Shown: piece by piece, positions 16,913 through 26,014 of the stretch
Numbering within the stretch: position 1 is the stretch's first letter
Layout: the number at the start of each line of letters is the position of its first letter
NCBI GenBank assembly: GCA_000474255.1
Contig: BATO01000003.1
Span: forward strand, 1-64,000
DNA length: 64,000 nt
Source: Aquipseudomonas alcaligenes MRY13-0052
GTDB lineage: Bacteria; Pseudomonadota; Gammaproteobacteria; Pseudomonadales; Pseudomonadaceae
Direction: 5' to 3'
Program-made: the position numbers and the translations under genes
The notes under the pieces: model-generated
Told to the model about the DNA's origin: nothing
The model's database searches: none
What the model saw: only the letters and a program-made list of their open reading frames with translations

Positions 16913-17770
16913 TCAGAGCACCACGGTGCGGTTGGCGTTGAGGAACACCCGGCGCTCGATGTGCAGGCCCACGGCCTTGGCCAGGGTCAGGCATTCGATA
17001 TCGCGGCCCTTGGCGATCAGGTCCTCGGGGTAGTGGGCGTGGTCCACCGGCTCCACGCCCTGGGCGATGATCGGCCCCTCGTCGAGGTCGTTGTTGATGT
17101 AGTGGGCGGTGGCCCCCACCAGCTTGACGCCCTTCTGGTACGCCTGGTGGTAGGGCTTGGCGCCCTTGAAGCCGGGCAGCAACGAGTGGTGGATGTTGAT
17201 CGCCCAGCCGTCCAGGCGCCGGCACAGCTCGGGGGACAGCACCTGCATATAGCGGGCGAGGACCACCAATTCGGCGCCGGTGTCCTCGATCACCTGCAAC
17301 ACGCGCCGCTCCTGGGCGGGCTTGTCGTTGGGGTCGAGGGGGAAGTGGTGGTAGGGAATCCCGTGCCAGCGGGCCAGGGGCTCCAGGTCCGGGTGGTTGG
17401 ACACCACCGCGACCACGTCCATGGCCAACTGGCCGATGCGCTGGCGGTAGAGCAGGTCGTTGAGACAGTGGTCGGCCTTGCTGACCATCAGCACCACCTT
17501 GGCGCGGTAGCTGGGCGGGGTCAGCTCGATCTGCATGTCGAAGGGCGCCACGTGCTCGGCCAGGGCGGCACGGAAGGCCTGCTCCTCGAAACCGTCGGGC
17601 TGGCGGAACTCGATGCGGATGAAGAAGCGCGCGGAGAGCCGGTCGTCGAAGGAGTGGTGCTCGGTGACGTAGCAGCGCTGTTCGTAGAGAAAGCGCGTCA
17701 CCGCGTCCACGGTGCCCAGCACGCTGGGGCAATGGGCGGTGAGGATCCAGGTATCGGGGGTGCGGCTCAT
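16913..17770 (-). CDS. purU: formyltetrahydrofolate deformylase PurU
   Basis: 285 residues: an N-terminal ACT domain (about 5-85; ILTAHCPSVLGTVDAVTRFLYE) and a C-terminal formyltransferase-fold hydrolase with the catalytic Asn-His-Asp set (INIHHSLLPGF; HYINNDLDEGPIIAQ). It hydrolyses 10-formyl-THF to formate and THF. In this operon it regenerates THF while sarcosine oxidase produces 5,10-methylene-THF. This is the purU2-type gene linked to sox; another PurU is expected elsewhere for purine metabolism. Confidence 0.95.
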   Translation of the reverse strand: MSRTPDTWILTAHCPSVLGTVDAVTRFLYEQRCYVTEHHSFDDRLSARFFIRIEFRQPDGFEEQAFRAALAEHVAPFDMQIELTPPSYRAKVVLMVSKADHCLNDLLYRQRIGQLAMDVVAVVSNHPDLEPLARWHGIPYHHFPLDPNDKPAQERRVLQVIEDTGAELVVLARYMQVLSPELCRRLDGWAINIHHSLLPGFKGAKPYHQAYQKGVKLVGATAHYINNDLDEGPIIAQGVEPVDHAHYPEDLIAKGRDIECLTLAKAVGLHIERRVFLNANRTVVL

Positions 17771-17811
17771 GTCGATCTCCTCGGGTACGGCGGCAGGTTG
17801 GTACGGGCCAC

Positions 17812-17844
17812 GTTGGGCCTCGCTGCGCTCGGCACCAACCTACG
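17812..17844. repeat. dispersed intergenic repeat, copy 2
   Basis: GTTGGGCCTCGCTGCGCTCGG...CCAACCTACG: the reverse-complement relative of the element at 1808-1840. It lies between soxG and purU. Confidence 0.6.
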
Positions 17845-17857
17845 GATGCAGGCGCAA

Positions 17858-17921
17858 GGTGGATGACGCTTCACCCACCCTGGCTGTCCTGCGGTGGACG
17901 AAAAGAGCGTCGTCCACCCTA
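17858..17921. repeat. GGTGGATGACG/CGTCCACC inverted repeat
   Basis: GGTGGATGACGCTTCACCC on the left and GAGCGTCGTCCACCC on the right form a long imperfect hairpin immediately after soxG. Related copies: 6438-6466 and 48882-48967. Confidence 0.65.
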
Positions 17922-17925
17922 CCTC

Positions 17926-18567
17926 TCAAGCCTTGATCGCCAGCCCGTACTCGGCGCTGGCGTCCTGCAGCCAGAGCCAGAAGTAGTCGGAGAAGCTGCG
18001 GCGGATCAGCAGTTCCCAGGTGTCCTCGCCGGTGTGGCGGATCACCAGTTGCGACTTGGCGAAGGTGGTGCCCACCGCCTTGCCCACCGGGAAGTTGCTC
18101 GGGTGCAGGTCATAGGGCGTGGACTTCATCAGCATCTCGCGCACCTTGGGCCCGCTCAGCTCCAGCAGGGTCTGCCCGCCGCTGACGTTGATCACCGCGT
18201 GATGCAGCCCTTCCAGGGCAGCGCGCAGGCGCTGCTCGGCGGCGAACTCCTCGCCACGGGGCAGGATCAGCAGCCACTCGTCCGGCGACAGCCACTGCAG
18301 CGAGGTCTCGCCGCTGGCCACCAGGGTCAGCGCCACCGGCAGTTCCAGGCCCAGGGCCTTGTGCACGCCACCGGCGAAAGCCGGGTCGCGGGCATCGCCA
18401 CGCAGCACCAGGTGGCCCAGCAGCTGCTTCTCGCGCAGGGTCACGCCGGCGGCGCCGGACTTGCCCAGGGCGCCCTTGCCGGCCAGTTCGTCGAGCCCGG
18501 CGTGGAACAGCGGCGACTCGCCGGCCAGTTCATCCGGACGCTGCTTGTACACGTTCACTGCGCTCAT
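17926..18567 (-). CDS. soxG: sarcosine oxidase gamma subunit
   Basis: 213 residues of the SoxG family, which has a GcvT-like fold (LSPDEWLLILPRGEEF, HHAVINVSGGQTLLELSGPKVREMLMK, HTGEDTWELLIRRSFSDYFWLWLQDASAEYG). It completes the alpha2-beta2-gamma2-delta2 heterotetrameric sarcosine oxidase. It is 57 bp after soxA, and hairpin repeats follow it. Confidence 0.94.
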   Translation of the reverse strand: MSAVNVYKQRPDELAGESPLFHAGLDELAGKGALGKSGAAGVTLREKQLLGHLVLRGDARDPAFAGGVHKALGLELPVALTLVASGETSLQWLSPDEWLLILPRGEEFAAEQRLRAALEGLHHAVINVSGGQTLLELSGPKVREMLMKSTPYDLHPSNFPVGKAVGTTFAKSQLVIRHTGEDTWELLIRRSFSDYFWLWLQDASAEYGLAIKA

Positions 18568-18624
18568 TTCTCACCTGCCTGGTGCACGCCGGCACCGTCG
18601 AATTCAATGCTCTTGGCCCGCTGC

Positions 18625-21600
18625 TCACACATTCTGGCGTTCCCCTTTCGGGTCGTAGAACACCGAGCTGACGATCTCCGCCTCGATCACGCTGCCGTCC
18701 GCCAGCGGGGCGAAGACCTTCTCGCCCATGCGCTTGAGACCGCCGCGTACCACGGCGAGGGCGAAGGAATAGCCCATGGCCGCGCTCATGTAGCTGGAGG
18801 TGACGTGGCCGACCATGGTCATGGGGATCGACTGTTTCGGGTCGAACACCAGCTGCGAGCCTTCCGGCAGCACCTTGTTCGGGTCCAGGGGTTTGAGGCC
18901 TACCAACTGCTTGCGGTCTTCGCGCACGCAGTCCTCGCGGTTCATGCCGCGCCAGCCGATCCAGGAGAAGGGCTTGTTGCGGCCGACGGCCCAGCCCATG
19001 TCGAGGTCGTCCGGGGTGACCGAGCCGTCGGTGTCCTGGCCGACGATGATGAAACCCTTCTCGGCCCGCAGCACGTGCATGGTCTCGGTGCCGTAGGGGG
19101 TCAGGTTGTATTGCTTGCCGGCCGCGATGAGCTTTTCCCAGACGCCGGCGGCGTAGTCGGCCTGGACGTTGATCTCGTAGGACAGCTCGCCGGTGAAGGA
19201 GATGCGGAACACCCGCGCCGGCACGCCGCCGACCAGGCCTTCCTTCCAGCTCATGAAGGGGAAGGCGTCCTTGTCCAGGTCGATGTCGGTGACCTCGGCC
19301 AGCAGCTTGCGGCTGTTGGGGCCGGACAGGGTCATGGTGGCCCAGTGGTCGGTGACCGAGGTGAAGTACACCTTGAGCTCCGGCCATTCGGTCTGGTGGT
19401 AGATCTCCAGCCACTCGAAGATGCGCGCGGCGCCGCCGGTGGTGGTGGTCATCAGGAAGTGGTTATCGGCGAGGCAGGCGGTCACGCCGTCGTCCATCAC
19501 CATGCCGTCTTCCTTGCACATCAGGCCGTAGCGGGCCTTGCCCACGTCCAGCTTGGTCCAGGCGTTGGTGTAGACGCGGTTGAGGAACTCGCGGGCGTCC
19601 GGACCCTGGATGTCGATCTTGCCCAGGGTGGAGGCATCGAGGATGCCCACGCTGTCACGCACGGCCTTGCACTCGCGGGCCACGGCGGCGTGCAGGTCCT
19701 CGCCGTTCTTCGGGAAGTACCAGGGGCGCTTCCACTGGCCGACGTCCTCGAACTCGGCGCCATTGGCCAGGTGCCAGCGCTGCATGGCGGTGTAGCGCTT
19801 GGGCTCGAACAGGTGCCCGCAGTGGCGGCCGGCGACGGCGCCGAAAGCCACGGGGGTGTAGTTCGGGCGGAACATGGTGGTGCCCATTTCCGGGATGCTG
19901 ATGCCCAGCGAACGGGCGGCGATGGCCAGGCCGTTGATGTTGCCCAGCTTGCCCTGGTCGGTGCCGAAGCCCAGCGCGGTGTAGCGCTTGACGTGCTCGA
20001 CCGACTCGAAGCCCTCGCGGGTGGCCAGCTCGATGCCGGCGGAGGTGACGTCGTTCTGCAGGTCGACGAACTGCTTCGGCGCACGGGCGGTGGATTTGTC
20101 GTGGGGCACCTGGAACAGCGCCAGGGTGGCTTCCTCGTGGCGCTTCTCGGCCTTCGGCAGGCTGCCGCTGACTTCCTTGAAGCCCGCTTCGGCAGCGGCC
20201 TTGGCACCGGCCTCGAAGCCGTCGGCCAGGGTGTCGCCGAGGGCGAACACGCCATTGACGGCGCCGGCGCAGATACGTTTCTGGAAGCCGCCCTCGCCCG
20301 GGACGAAGGCCAGGATGTCTTCACGCCAGGTGGGCTTGCCGCCCAGGTGCGAGGCCAGGTGCACCACCGGGCTGTAGCCGCCGGAGGTGGCGATCAGGTC
20401 GCAGTCCACCACTTCACCGGGGCTGGTGACCTTGTGCGCACGGGTGTCGATGGCGCAGATGCGCGCACCGCTGACGCGCTTGCCGCCACGGGCCTCGACC
20501 ACGGCGCTACCGGTGAGGATGCGTACGCCACGGTCACGGGCCTCCTCGACCCATGCGCCGCGCGGGTTGCTGCGGGCGTCGGCCACGGCCACCACCTTCT
20601 GCCCGGCGTCGAGCCAGTCCAGCACCAGGCGGTAGGCGTAATCGTTGTTGGTGGACAGCACCAGCTCCTTGCCGGGTGCCACGCCGTAGCGGCGCACGTA
20701 GGTGGAGACGGCGCCGGCGAGCATGTTGCCCGGCACGTCGTTGTTGGCGTACACCAGCGGGCGCTCGTGGGCGCCGGCGGCGAGCACCACGCGCTTGGCA
20801 CGGACGCGGTGCACGCGATGGCGGGCCTGGCCCATGGGCGCGGTCTCGCCGAGGTGGTCGGTGAGGCGCTGGTGGATGGTGAGGAAGTTGTGGTCGTGGT
20901 AGCCGTTGACCGTGGCGCGGGGCAGCAGGGTCACTTCCGGCAGTTTTTCCAGCTCGGCGATGACCTGGGCCACCCACTCGGCGGCGGGCTTGCCGTCCAG
21001 GGTCTCGCGGGTATCCAGCAGGCTGCCGCCGAACTCTTCCTGTTCATCGGCGAGGATCACTCGCGCGCCACTGCGGCCGGCGGCCAGGGCCGCGGCGAGG
21101 CCGGCGGGGCCGGCGCCCACCACCAGCACGTCGCAGTGCTGGTTCATGTGGTCGTAGATGTCCGGGTCGTTCTCGGTCGGCGCGCGGCCGAGGCCGGCCG
21201 CCTTGCGGATGTACTTCTCGTACGTCAGCCAGAGGTTCTGCGGGTACATGAAGGTCTTGTAGTAGAACCCGGGCGGCATCATCTGCCCGCCGACCTTGCC
21301 GAGGATGCCCATCAGGTCGGTGTTGACGCTCGGCCAGCCGTTGGTGCTGCCGGCCACCAGCCCGGCGTAGAGCGCCTGCTGGGTGGCGCGCACGTTGGGC
21401 ACCTGGGTGGCGGGGCTGGAGCCGATCTGCAGGATGGCGTTGGGCTCTTCGGCACCGGCGGCGACGATGCCGCGGGGGCGGGAATACTTGAAGCTGCGGC
21501 CGACGATGTCGACGCCGTTGGCCAGCAGCGCGGCGGCCAGGCTGTCGCCGGCGTAGCCCTGGTAGCTCTGCCCGTTGAAGGTGAAGGTCAGGGGCTGGGC

Positions 21601-21645
21601 GCGGTCGATGCGGCCACCCTTGGAAAGACGGTTGGGCTGGCTCAT
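18625..21645 (-). CDS. soxA: sarcosine oxidase alpha subunit
   Basis: 1006 residues. The N-terminal ferredoxin-like 2Fe-2S-type fold (about 10-100, LTFTFNGQSYQGYAGDSLAAALL, without the cluster cysteines) is normal for SoxA. A dinucleotide-binding domain follows (CDVLVVGAGPAGLAAALAAGRSGARVILADE), with NAD-binding text VVLAAGAHERPLVYANND. The C-terminal third is a GcvT-like THF-binding domain (VGILDASTLGKIDIQGPDAREFLNRVYTN) where methylene-THF forms. The start codon overlaps the soxD stop (ATGA). Confidence 0.96.
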   Translation of the reverse strand: MSQPNRLSKGGRIDRAQPLTFTFNGQSYQGYAGDSLAAALLANGVDIVGRSFKYSRPRGIVAAGAEEPNAILQIGSSPATQVPNVRATQQALYAGLVAGSTNGWPSVNTDLMGILGKVGGQMMPPGFYYKTFMYPQNLWLTYEKYIRKAAGLGRAPTENDPDIYDHMNQHCDVLVVGAGPAGLAAALAAGRSGARVILADEQEEFGGSLLDTRETLDGKPAAEWVAQVIAELEKLPEVTLLPRATVNGYHDHNFLTIHQRLTDHLGETAPMGQARHRVHRVRAKRVVLAAGAHERPLVYANNDVPGNMLAGAVSTYVRRYGVAPGKELVLSTNNDYAYRLVLDWLDAGQKVVAVADARSNPRGAWVEEARDRGVRILTGSAVVEARGGKRVSGARICAIDTRAHKVTSPGEVVDCDLIATSGGYSPVVHLASHLGGKPTWREDILAFVPGEGGFQKRICAGAVNGVFALGDTLADGFEAGAKAAAEAGFKEVSGSLPKAEKRHEEATLALFQVPHDKSTARAPKQFVDLQNDVTSAGIELATREGFESVEHVKRYTALGFGTDQGKLGNINGLAIAARSLGISIPEMGTTMFRPNYTPVAFGAVAGRHCGHLFEPKRYTAMQRWHLANGAEFEDVGQWKRPWYFPKNGEDLHAAVARECKAVRDSVGILDASTLGKIDIQGPDAREFLNRVYTNAWTKLDVGKARYGLMCKEDGMVMDDGVTACLADNHFLMTTTTGGAARIFEWLEIYHQTEWPELKVYFTSVTDHWATMTLSGPNSRKLLAEVTDIDLDKDAFPFMSWKEGLVGGVPARVFRISFTGELSYEINVQADYAAGVWEKLIAAGKQYNLTPYGTETMHVLRAEKGFIIVGQDTDGSVTPDDLDMGWAVGRNKPFSWIGWRGMNREDCVREDRKQLVGLKPLDPNKVLPEGSQLVFDPKQSIPMTMVGHVTSSYMSAAMGYSFALAVVRGGLKRMGEKVFAPLADGSVIEAEIVSSVFYDPKGERQNV

Positions 21646-21968
21646 GCCGTTACTCCTTGGTCCACGGCTTTCTTCTCCTGGGGCCCGGCTTCGGTGACGG
21701 CGGGGCGTTCACCGACCTTGTAGGTCTCGAGGATTTCGTAGGTCACGGTGTGGCGGGTGACGTTGAAGTACTTGCGGCAGCCGGCCGCGTGCACCCACAG
21801 CTCGTGGTGGATGCCGCGCGGGTTGTCGCGGAAGAAGATGTAGTCGCCCCACTCCTCGTCGGTGCAGGCGTTGGGGTCCAGCGGGCGCGGGATGTGCGCC
21901 TGGCCCTTGGCGTGGAATTCCTCTTCGGAGCGCAGCTCGCCACAGTGGGGGCAGAAGATGTGCAGCAT
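21642..21968 (-). CDS. soxD: sarcosine oxidase delta subunit
   Basis: 108 residues, a zinc-binding small subunit: MLHIFCPHCGELRSEEEFH supplies Cys-x2-Cys and His, and DEEWGDYIFFRDNPRGIHHELWVHAAGCRKYFNV is the conserved core. The ATG at 21968 is chosen because the longer frame upstream only shadows soxB. It is 11 bp after soxB and overlaps soxA by the ATGA, so the three are translated together. Confidence 0.95.
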   Translation of the reverse strand: MLHIFCPHCGELRSEEEFHAKGQAHIPRPLDPNACTDEEWGDYIFFRDNPRGIHHELWVHAAGCRKYFNVTRHTVTYEILETYKVGERPAVTEAGPQEKKAVDQGVTA

Positions 21969-21979
21969 GGCGGGTCTCC

Positions 21980-23230
21980 TTAGTGAGCCACGGCAGCGGC
22001 GCCGTGCTCGTCGATCAGTGCGCCGTTGTGGAAACGTTCGATGGAGAAGGGCTTGGCCAGCGGGTGCATCTCGCCCTTGGCCAGGCTCGCCGCGAACACG
22101 TGGCCGGAACCGGGGGTGGCCTTGAAGCCGCCGGTGCCCCAGCCGCAGTTGAAGAACAGGTTCTGCACCGGCGTCTTGGCGATGATCGGGCAGGCGTCGG
22201 GAGTGGTGTCGACGATGCCGCCCCATTGGCGGTTCATGCGCACACGGGAGAGCACCGGGAACATCTCGACGATGGCCTGCAGGGTGTGCTCGATGGTCGG
22301 GTAGGAGCCGCGCTGGCCGTAGCCGTTGTAGCCGTCGATGCCGGCACCGATCACCAAGTCGCCCTTGTCGGACTGGCTGATGTAGCCGTGCACGGCGTTG
22401 GACATGATCACGCTGTGGATGACCGGCTTGATCGGTTCGGACACCAGCGCCTGCAGCGGGTGGGATTCCAGCGGCAGGCGGAAGCCGGCGAGCTTGGCCA
22501 TGTGCCCGGAGTTGCCGGCGGTGACCACGCCGACGCGCTTGGCGCCGATGAAGCCGCGGTTGGTCTCGACACCGATCACCACGCCATCCTGTTTGCGGAA
22601 GCCGATCACCTCGGTGTTCTGCAGCAGGTCGACGCCCAGGGCGTCGGCGGCGCGGGCGTAGCCCCAGGCCACGGCATCATGGCGGGCCACGCCACCGCGA
22701 CGCTGCACGGTGGAGCCCATGATCGGGTAGCGAGTGTTCTTGCTGCAGTCGAGGTAGGGAATCTCCTCGGCCACCTGGCGGGCATCGAGCAGTTCGCCGT
22801 CGATGCCGTTGAGGCGGTTGGCGCTCACGCGGCGCTCGGAGTCGCGCAGGTCCTGCAGGGTGTGGCACAGGTTGTAGACGCCACGGGCGGAGTACATGAC
22901 GTTGTAGTTGAGGTCCTGGGAAAGGTTTTCCCAGAGCTTCATCGCATGCTCGTAGAGGTGCGCCGACTCGTCCCACAGGTAGTTGGAGCGGACGATGGTG
23001 GTGTTGCGCGCGGTGTTGCCGCCACCCAGCCAGCCCTTCTCCACCACGGCGACGTTCTTCACGCCGAATTCCTTGGCCAGGTAGTAGGCCGTGGCCAGCC
23101 CGTGGCCGCCACCGCCGACCACGATCACGTCGTAGACCGGCTTGGGCGTGGGGTTGCGCCACATGCGCTGCCAGTTCTCGTGGTGGCTGAGGGAGTGCTT
23201 GAACAGGCCGAAGCCGGAATAACGTTGCAT
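21980..23230 (-). CDS. soxB: sarcosine oxidase beta subunit
   Basis: 416 residues of the DAO family. FAD-binding motif VYDVIVVGGGGHGLATAYYLAKEFG, then the GWLGGGNTARNTTIVRSNYL loop typical of SoxB, which holds noncovalent FAD and covalent FMN (the RRGGVARHDAVAWGYARAAD segment lies in the expected FMN-attachment region). It oxidises the N-methyl group of sarcosine, the last demethylation of the betaine pathway. It follows glyA by 15 bp in the same operon. Confidence 0.96.
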   Translation of the reverse strand: MQRYSGFGLFKHSLSHHENWQRMWRNPTPKPVYDVIVVGGGGHGLATAYYLAKEFGVKNVAVVEKGWLGGGNTARNTTIVRSNYLWDESAHLYEHAMKLWENLSQDLNYNVMYSARGVYNLCHTLQDLRDSERRVSANRLNGIDGELLDARQVAEEIPYLDCSKNTRYPIMGSTVQRRGGVARHDAVAWGYARAADALGVDLLQNTEVIGFRKQDGVVIGVETNRGFIGAKRVGVVTAGNSGHMAKLAGFRLPLESHPLQALVSEPIKPVIHSVIMSNAVHGYISQSDKGDLVIGAGIDGYNGYGQRGSYPTIEHTLQAIVEMFPVLSRVRMNRQWGGIVDTTPDACPIIAKTPVQNLFFNCGWGTGGFKATPGSGHVFAASLAKGEMHPLAKPFSIERFHNGALIDEHGAAAVAH

Positions 23231-23245
23231 GCGCGTGCTCCTGGA

Positions 23246-24499
23246 TCAGCGGTACACGGGGAAATCGGCGCAGAGAGCCGCGACCTGTTTGGCCACCTGG
23301 GCCTCGACGTCGGCATCGCCGAGGTGGTCGAGGATGTCGCAGATCCAGCCGGCCAGCTCGATGCTCTGCGGCTCCTTGAAGCCACGGGTGGTGATGGCCG
23401 GGGTGCCGATGCGCACGCCGGAGGTGACGAAGGGCGATTGCGGGTCGTTGGGCACGGCGTTCTTGTTCACGGTGATGCCGGCGCGGCCGAGGGCGGCGTC
23501 GGCGTCCTTGCCGGTCAGGCCCTGCTTGATCAGCGACAGCAGGAACAGGTGGTTGTCGGTGCCGCCGGAAACCACGTCGAAACCGCGCTCGATGAACACC
23601 TGGGCCATGGCCTGGGCGTTCTTGATCACCTGGGCCTGGTAGGTCTTGAAGCCGGGCTCCAGCGCTTCCTTGAAGCACACCGCCTTGCCGGCGATGACGT
23701 GCATCAGCGGGCCGCCCTGGGCGCCGGGGAACACGGCGGAGTTGAGCTTCTTCTCGATCTCCTCGTTCTTGCGGGCGAGGATCAGGCCGCCGCGCGGGCC
23801 GCGCAGGGTCTTGTGGGTGGTGGTGGTGACCACGTCGGCGTAGGGCAGCGGGCTGGGGTACAGACCGGCAGCGACCAGGCCGGCGACGTGTGCCATGTCG
23901 ACGAACAGCAGCGCCCCGACCTTGTCGGCGATGGCGCGGAAGCGCGGGAAGTCGAGGGTCTTCGAATAAGCGGAGAAGCCGGCGACGATCATCTTCGGCT
24001 TGTGTTCCACGGCCAGGCGCTCGACTTCGTCGTAGTCGATCAGCCCGGTGCTTGTGTCGAGGCCGTACTGCACGGCGTTGTAGAGCTTGCCGGAGGACGA
24101 CACCTTGGCGCCGTGGGTCAGGTGGCCGCCGTGGGCCAGGCTCATGCCGAGGATGGTGTCGCCGGCATTGAGCAGGGCCAGGTAGACGGCGGAGTTGGCG
24201 GAAGAGCCGGAGTGCGGCTGGACGTTGGCGTAGTCGGCGCCGAACAGCTCCTTGGCGCGGTCGATGGCCAGTTGCTCGACCTTGTCGACGTATTCGCAGC
24301 CACCGTAGTAGCGCTTGCCCGGGTAGCCCTCGGCGTACTTGTTGGTCAGGCCGCTGCCCTGGGCTTCCATCACCCGCTGGCTGGTGTAGTTCTCGGAGGC
24401 GATCAGCTCGATGTGGTCTTCCTGGCGCTGTTCTTCTTCCTGCATCGCACTGAAGAGTTCGTCGTCGTAGCCCTGGATCTGGTCGTGCTTGCTGAACAT
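23246..24499 (-). CDS. glyA: serine hydroxymethyltransferase (sox-linked)
   Basis: 417 residues, full length. PLP-lysine motif [21 protein letters not shown], substrate motifs [30 protein letters not shown] and [14 protein letters not shown]. It combines glycine with methylene-THF, both made by sarcosine oxidase, to give serine, which SdaB then deaminates. As first gene of the glyA-soxBDAG-purU-fdhA transcript it has the long regulatory spacer upstream (24500-25006). Confidence 0.97.
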   Translation of the reverse strand: MFSKHDQIQGYDDELFSAMQEEEQRQEDHIELIASENYTSQRVMEAQGSGLTNKYAEGYPGKRYYGGCEYVDKVEQLAIDRAKELFGADYANVQPHSGSSANSAVYLALLNAGDTILGMSLAHGGHLTHGAKVSSSGKLYNAVQYGLDTSTGLIDYDEVERLAVEHKPKMIVAGFSAYSKTLDFPRFRAIADKVGALLFVDMAHVAGLVAAGLYPSPLPYADVVTTTTHKTLRGPRGGLILARKNEEIEKKLNSAVFPGAQGGPLMHVIAGKAVCFKEALEPGFKTYQAQVIKNAQAMAQVFIERGFDVVSGGTDNHLFLLSLIKQGLTGKDADAALGRAGITVNKNAVPNDPQSPFVTSGVRIGTPAITTRGFKEPQSIELAGWICDILDHLGDADVEAQVAKQVAALCADFPVYR

Positions 24500-24623
24500 C
24501 GCTGATCTCCTGCCGCGCCATCGGTTGGCGCCTGTCGTTGGGTACGGGGGTTTCCCCGTTTGCAGCGATGGTATGACTCGGCCTGCCTTGCCAGATGCCT
24601 ACGGACGCCACGGGAGAATGCGT

Positions 24624-24646
24624 TTGCGACATGCAAAGGGTCGCAA
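24624..24646. promoter_or_regulatory. inverted repeat TTGCGAC-N9-GTCGCAA upstream of glyA
   Basis: A perfect 7-bp inverted repeat with a 9-bp spacer, 125-147 bp before the glyA start. It contains the GCGAC word that also occurs as direct repeats in the gbc and sdaB/betX spacers. It is a good candidate for binding GbdR or the sarcosine regulator SouR; which one is not known. Confidence 0.5.
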
Positions 24647-24696
24647 TCGAACATCCGTGCGGCGGACGCCGATCACCCACAGTTTCCGTGGACCAA

Positions 24697-24711
24697 GCTG
24701 TGGATAAGCTG
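24697..24711. repeat. CTGTGGAYAAGCTGT repeat 1 (contains DnaA-box word)
   Basis: CTGTGGATAAGCTGT; bases 24698-24706 are TGTGGATAA, the reverse complement of the DnaA-box consensus TTATCCACA. A degenerate partner GTGGACCAAGCTGT directly precedes it. Confidence 0.75.
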
Positions 24712-24775
24712 TACACCCCCGGCTAGCGGCCAGTTGCGTCGGGCCCTGCAGGGAAGTGGCGGTTTTTTGAGCGAT

Positions 24776-24840
24776 ATCAGTCAGTTAGCGAAAGCGTTAC
24801 GCACAGAAGCTGTGCAGCGATCTGTGGACAAGCTGTGAAT
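24776..24840. repeat. extended repeat unit with GCACAG/CTGTGC hairpin and CTGTGGACAAGCTGT (repeat 2 at 24822-24836)
   Basis: The unit runs from ATCAGTCAGTTAGCG through the hairpin GCACAGAAGCTGTGC (24801-24815) to CTGTGGACAAGCTGT. A clearly related unit of similar length and order occurs at 27258-27322 (CAGTTACG, CACACAGTTTCTGTGC, CTGTACGCAAGCTGTGG), with roughly 70% identity by eye. Confidence 0.65.
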
Positions 24841-25006
24841 GGATGCGCCCAGGCCAGCAACGGCAGTGCTCCTGGCTGGCTGTACGCGAACCGACCAGCC
24901 CGGCACAGGCGGAATTGCCCACAGCGACATGCCTGGACAGGTCCGCTGGCAGTGGATAATTTCGACGCCCCCGCAGCATTCCGCATGCGCCTGGACGAGC
25001 GATTCC

Positions 25007-25312
25007 ATGATCACCTGCTACCTGCGCTACATCATCGATCCGTACAAACTGGCCGAATTCGAACACTACGGAAAACTCTGGATTCCCCTGGTGGAAAAGT
25101 TCGGCGGCACCCACCACGGCTACTTCCTGCCTTCCGAAGGCGCCAACAACGTCGCCCTGGCGATGTTCAGCTTCCCCAGCCTGGCGCTCTACGAGGACTA
25201 CCGCATCCGCTCCATGGCCGACGCCGAATGCATCGCGGCCTTCGGCTACGCCGAGGAAACCCGCTGCATCCTCAGCTACGAGCGCAGCTTCTTCCGCCCG
25301 GTATTCAGCTGA
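25007..25312 (+). CDS. NIPSNAP-family small protein
   Basis: 101 residues (MITCYLRYIIDPYKLAEFEHYGKLW...), a single dimeric alpha-beta-barrel domain of the NIPSNAP family, with the typical start TCYLRYxIDPxKLxxFExY and ending YERSFFRPVFS. Cytoplasmic, no signal. The frame continues upstream but ATG 25007 starts the conserved domain. In pseudomonads this gene is commonly found beside glyA-sox, so a role in one-carbon or betaine metabolism is possible; no activity is known. Confidence 0.85.
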   Translation: MITCYLRYIIDPYKLAEFEHYGKLWIPLVEKFGGTHHGYFLPSEGANNVALAMFSFPSLALYEDYRIRSMADAECIAAFGYAEETRCILSYERSFFRPVFS

Positions 25313-25325
25313 TTGCCACCTCGCT

Positions 25326-25343
25326 CCCGGGCTGAAGCCCGGG
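25326..25343. repeat. CCCGGGCT palindrome, copy 2
   Basis: CCCGGGCTGAAGCCCGGG, identical to 16880-16897, 14 bp after the NIPSNAP stop codon; it could act as a hairpin terminator. Confidence 0.7.
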
Positions 25344-25385
25344 CTACACCGAGCGGCAATCCGCCCACAAAGACCGTGGACCACC

Positions 25386-25400
25386 CTGTGGATAAGCTGT
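25386..25400. repeat. CTGTGGAYAAGCTGT repeat 3 (contains DnaA-box word)
   Basis: CTGTGGATAAGCTGT again containing TGTGGATAA, preceded by GTGGACCACC as a degenerate partner. It lies between the NIPSNAP gene and the small secreted protein gene. Confidence 0.75.
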
Positions 25401-25481
25401 GCGGCGAACGCGCGGCACCAGGCACGGCGCCGGATGGCGCCGCCTGGCTCTTTTCTGATCAGGCCAGACGGGCCCGGCAGA

Positions 25482-25781
25482 TCAGTTCAGCTGGGGGAGG
25501 CACTGGTTGGTGACGCTCAGCAGCCGCTCGTGGGTGGCTTTCGGCAGGGGCGTCTTCTGGGCTTTCAGCTCGTTCAGCTCGGCCTGGCTGAACTCGGCAC
25601 TGACCTTGTCGGCCGCACAACCGCAGTACTTCTGCAGCTTGTCCGGGCTGACCTGGGCCTGGGCTCCCGCCGCGCACTCCTTGACGAAGTGGTCGCGTTC
25701 GCCCGGTGCCCATTCGGCGGCATTGGCCGACAGGCTGACCAACAGCGGCGCGGCGAGAGCAAGCAGGTAGGGATAGCGCAT
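25482..25781 (-). CDS. small secreted cysteine-containing protein
   Basis: 99 residues with a signal peptide (MRYPYLLALAAPLLVSLSANA, cut before AEWAPGERD). The mature domain of about 78 residues has four cysteines (KECAAG, KYCGCAAD, NQCLPQ) that could form two disulfides. ATG 25781 is preferred to 25790 because of a GAGGAG site eight bases upstream. Periplasmic, function unknown. Confidence 0.75.
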   Translation of the reverse strand: MRYPYLLALAAPLLVSLSANAAEWAPGERDHFVKECAAGAQAQVSPDKLQKYCGCAADKVSAEFSQAELNELKAQKTPLPKATHERLLSVTNQCLPQLN

Positions 25782-26014
25782 CGGTGTCACTCCTCATTGA
25801 TGGCAAGGTCCGTCCCCGTGCAGGCACGGTTATGTTGTGAGCGGCAAAGGCCCCGGTGAGTTCCTCCCAGCGCGGGCACGGCCGCAGCGGGAACAGCGCC
25901 TGGTCTAAAAAGGATGTCGCCTGAAGCCATATTCCGTCGTCCATCCTGGCGTAAAGTTAGCTCCCATACGCCCTCCCCGCCCGGGGCATGCGGCGACCGG
26001 ACCAAGGACCCGAG

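Noticed and set aside
24797-25384. Minus-strand frame of 195 codons over the NIPSNAP gene and its flanks.
   Set aside because: It spans the repeat-rich spacer and is antisense to a recognisable protein; no ribosome site or domain.
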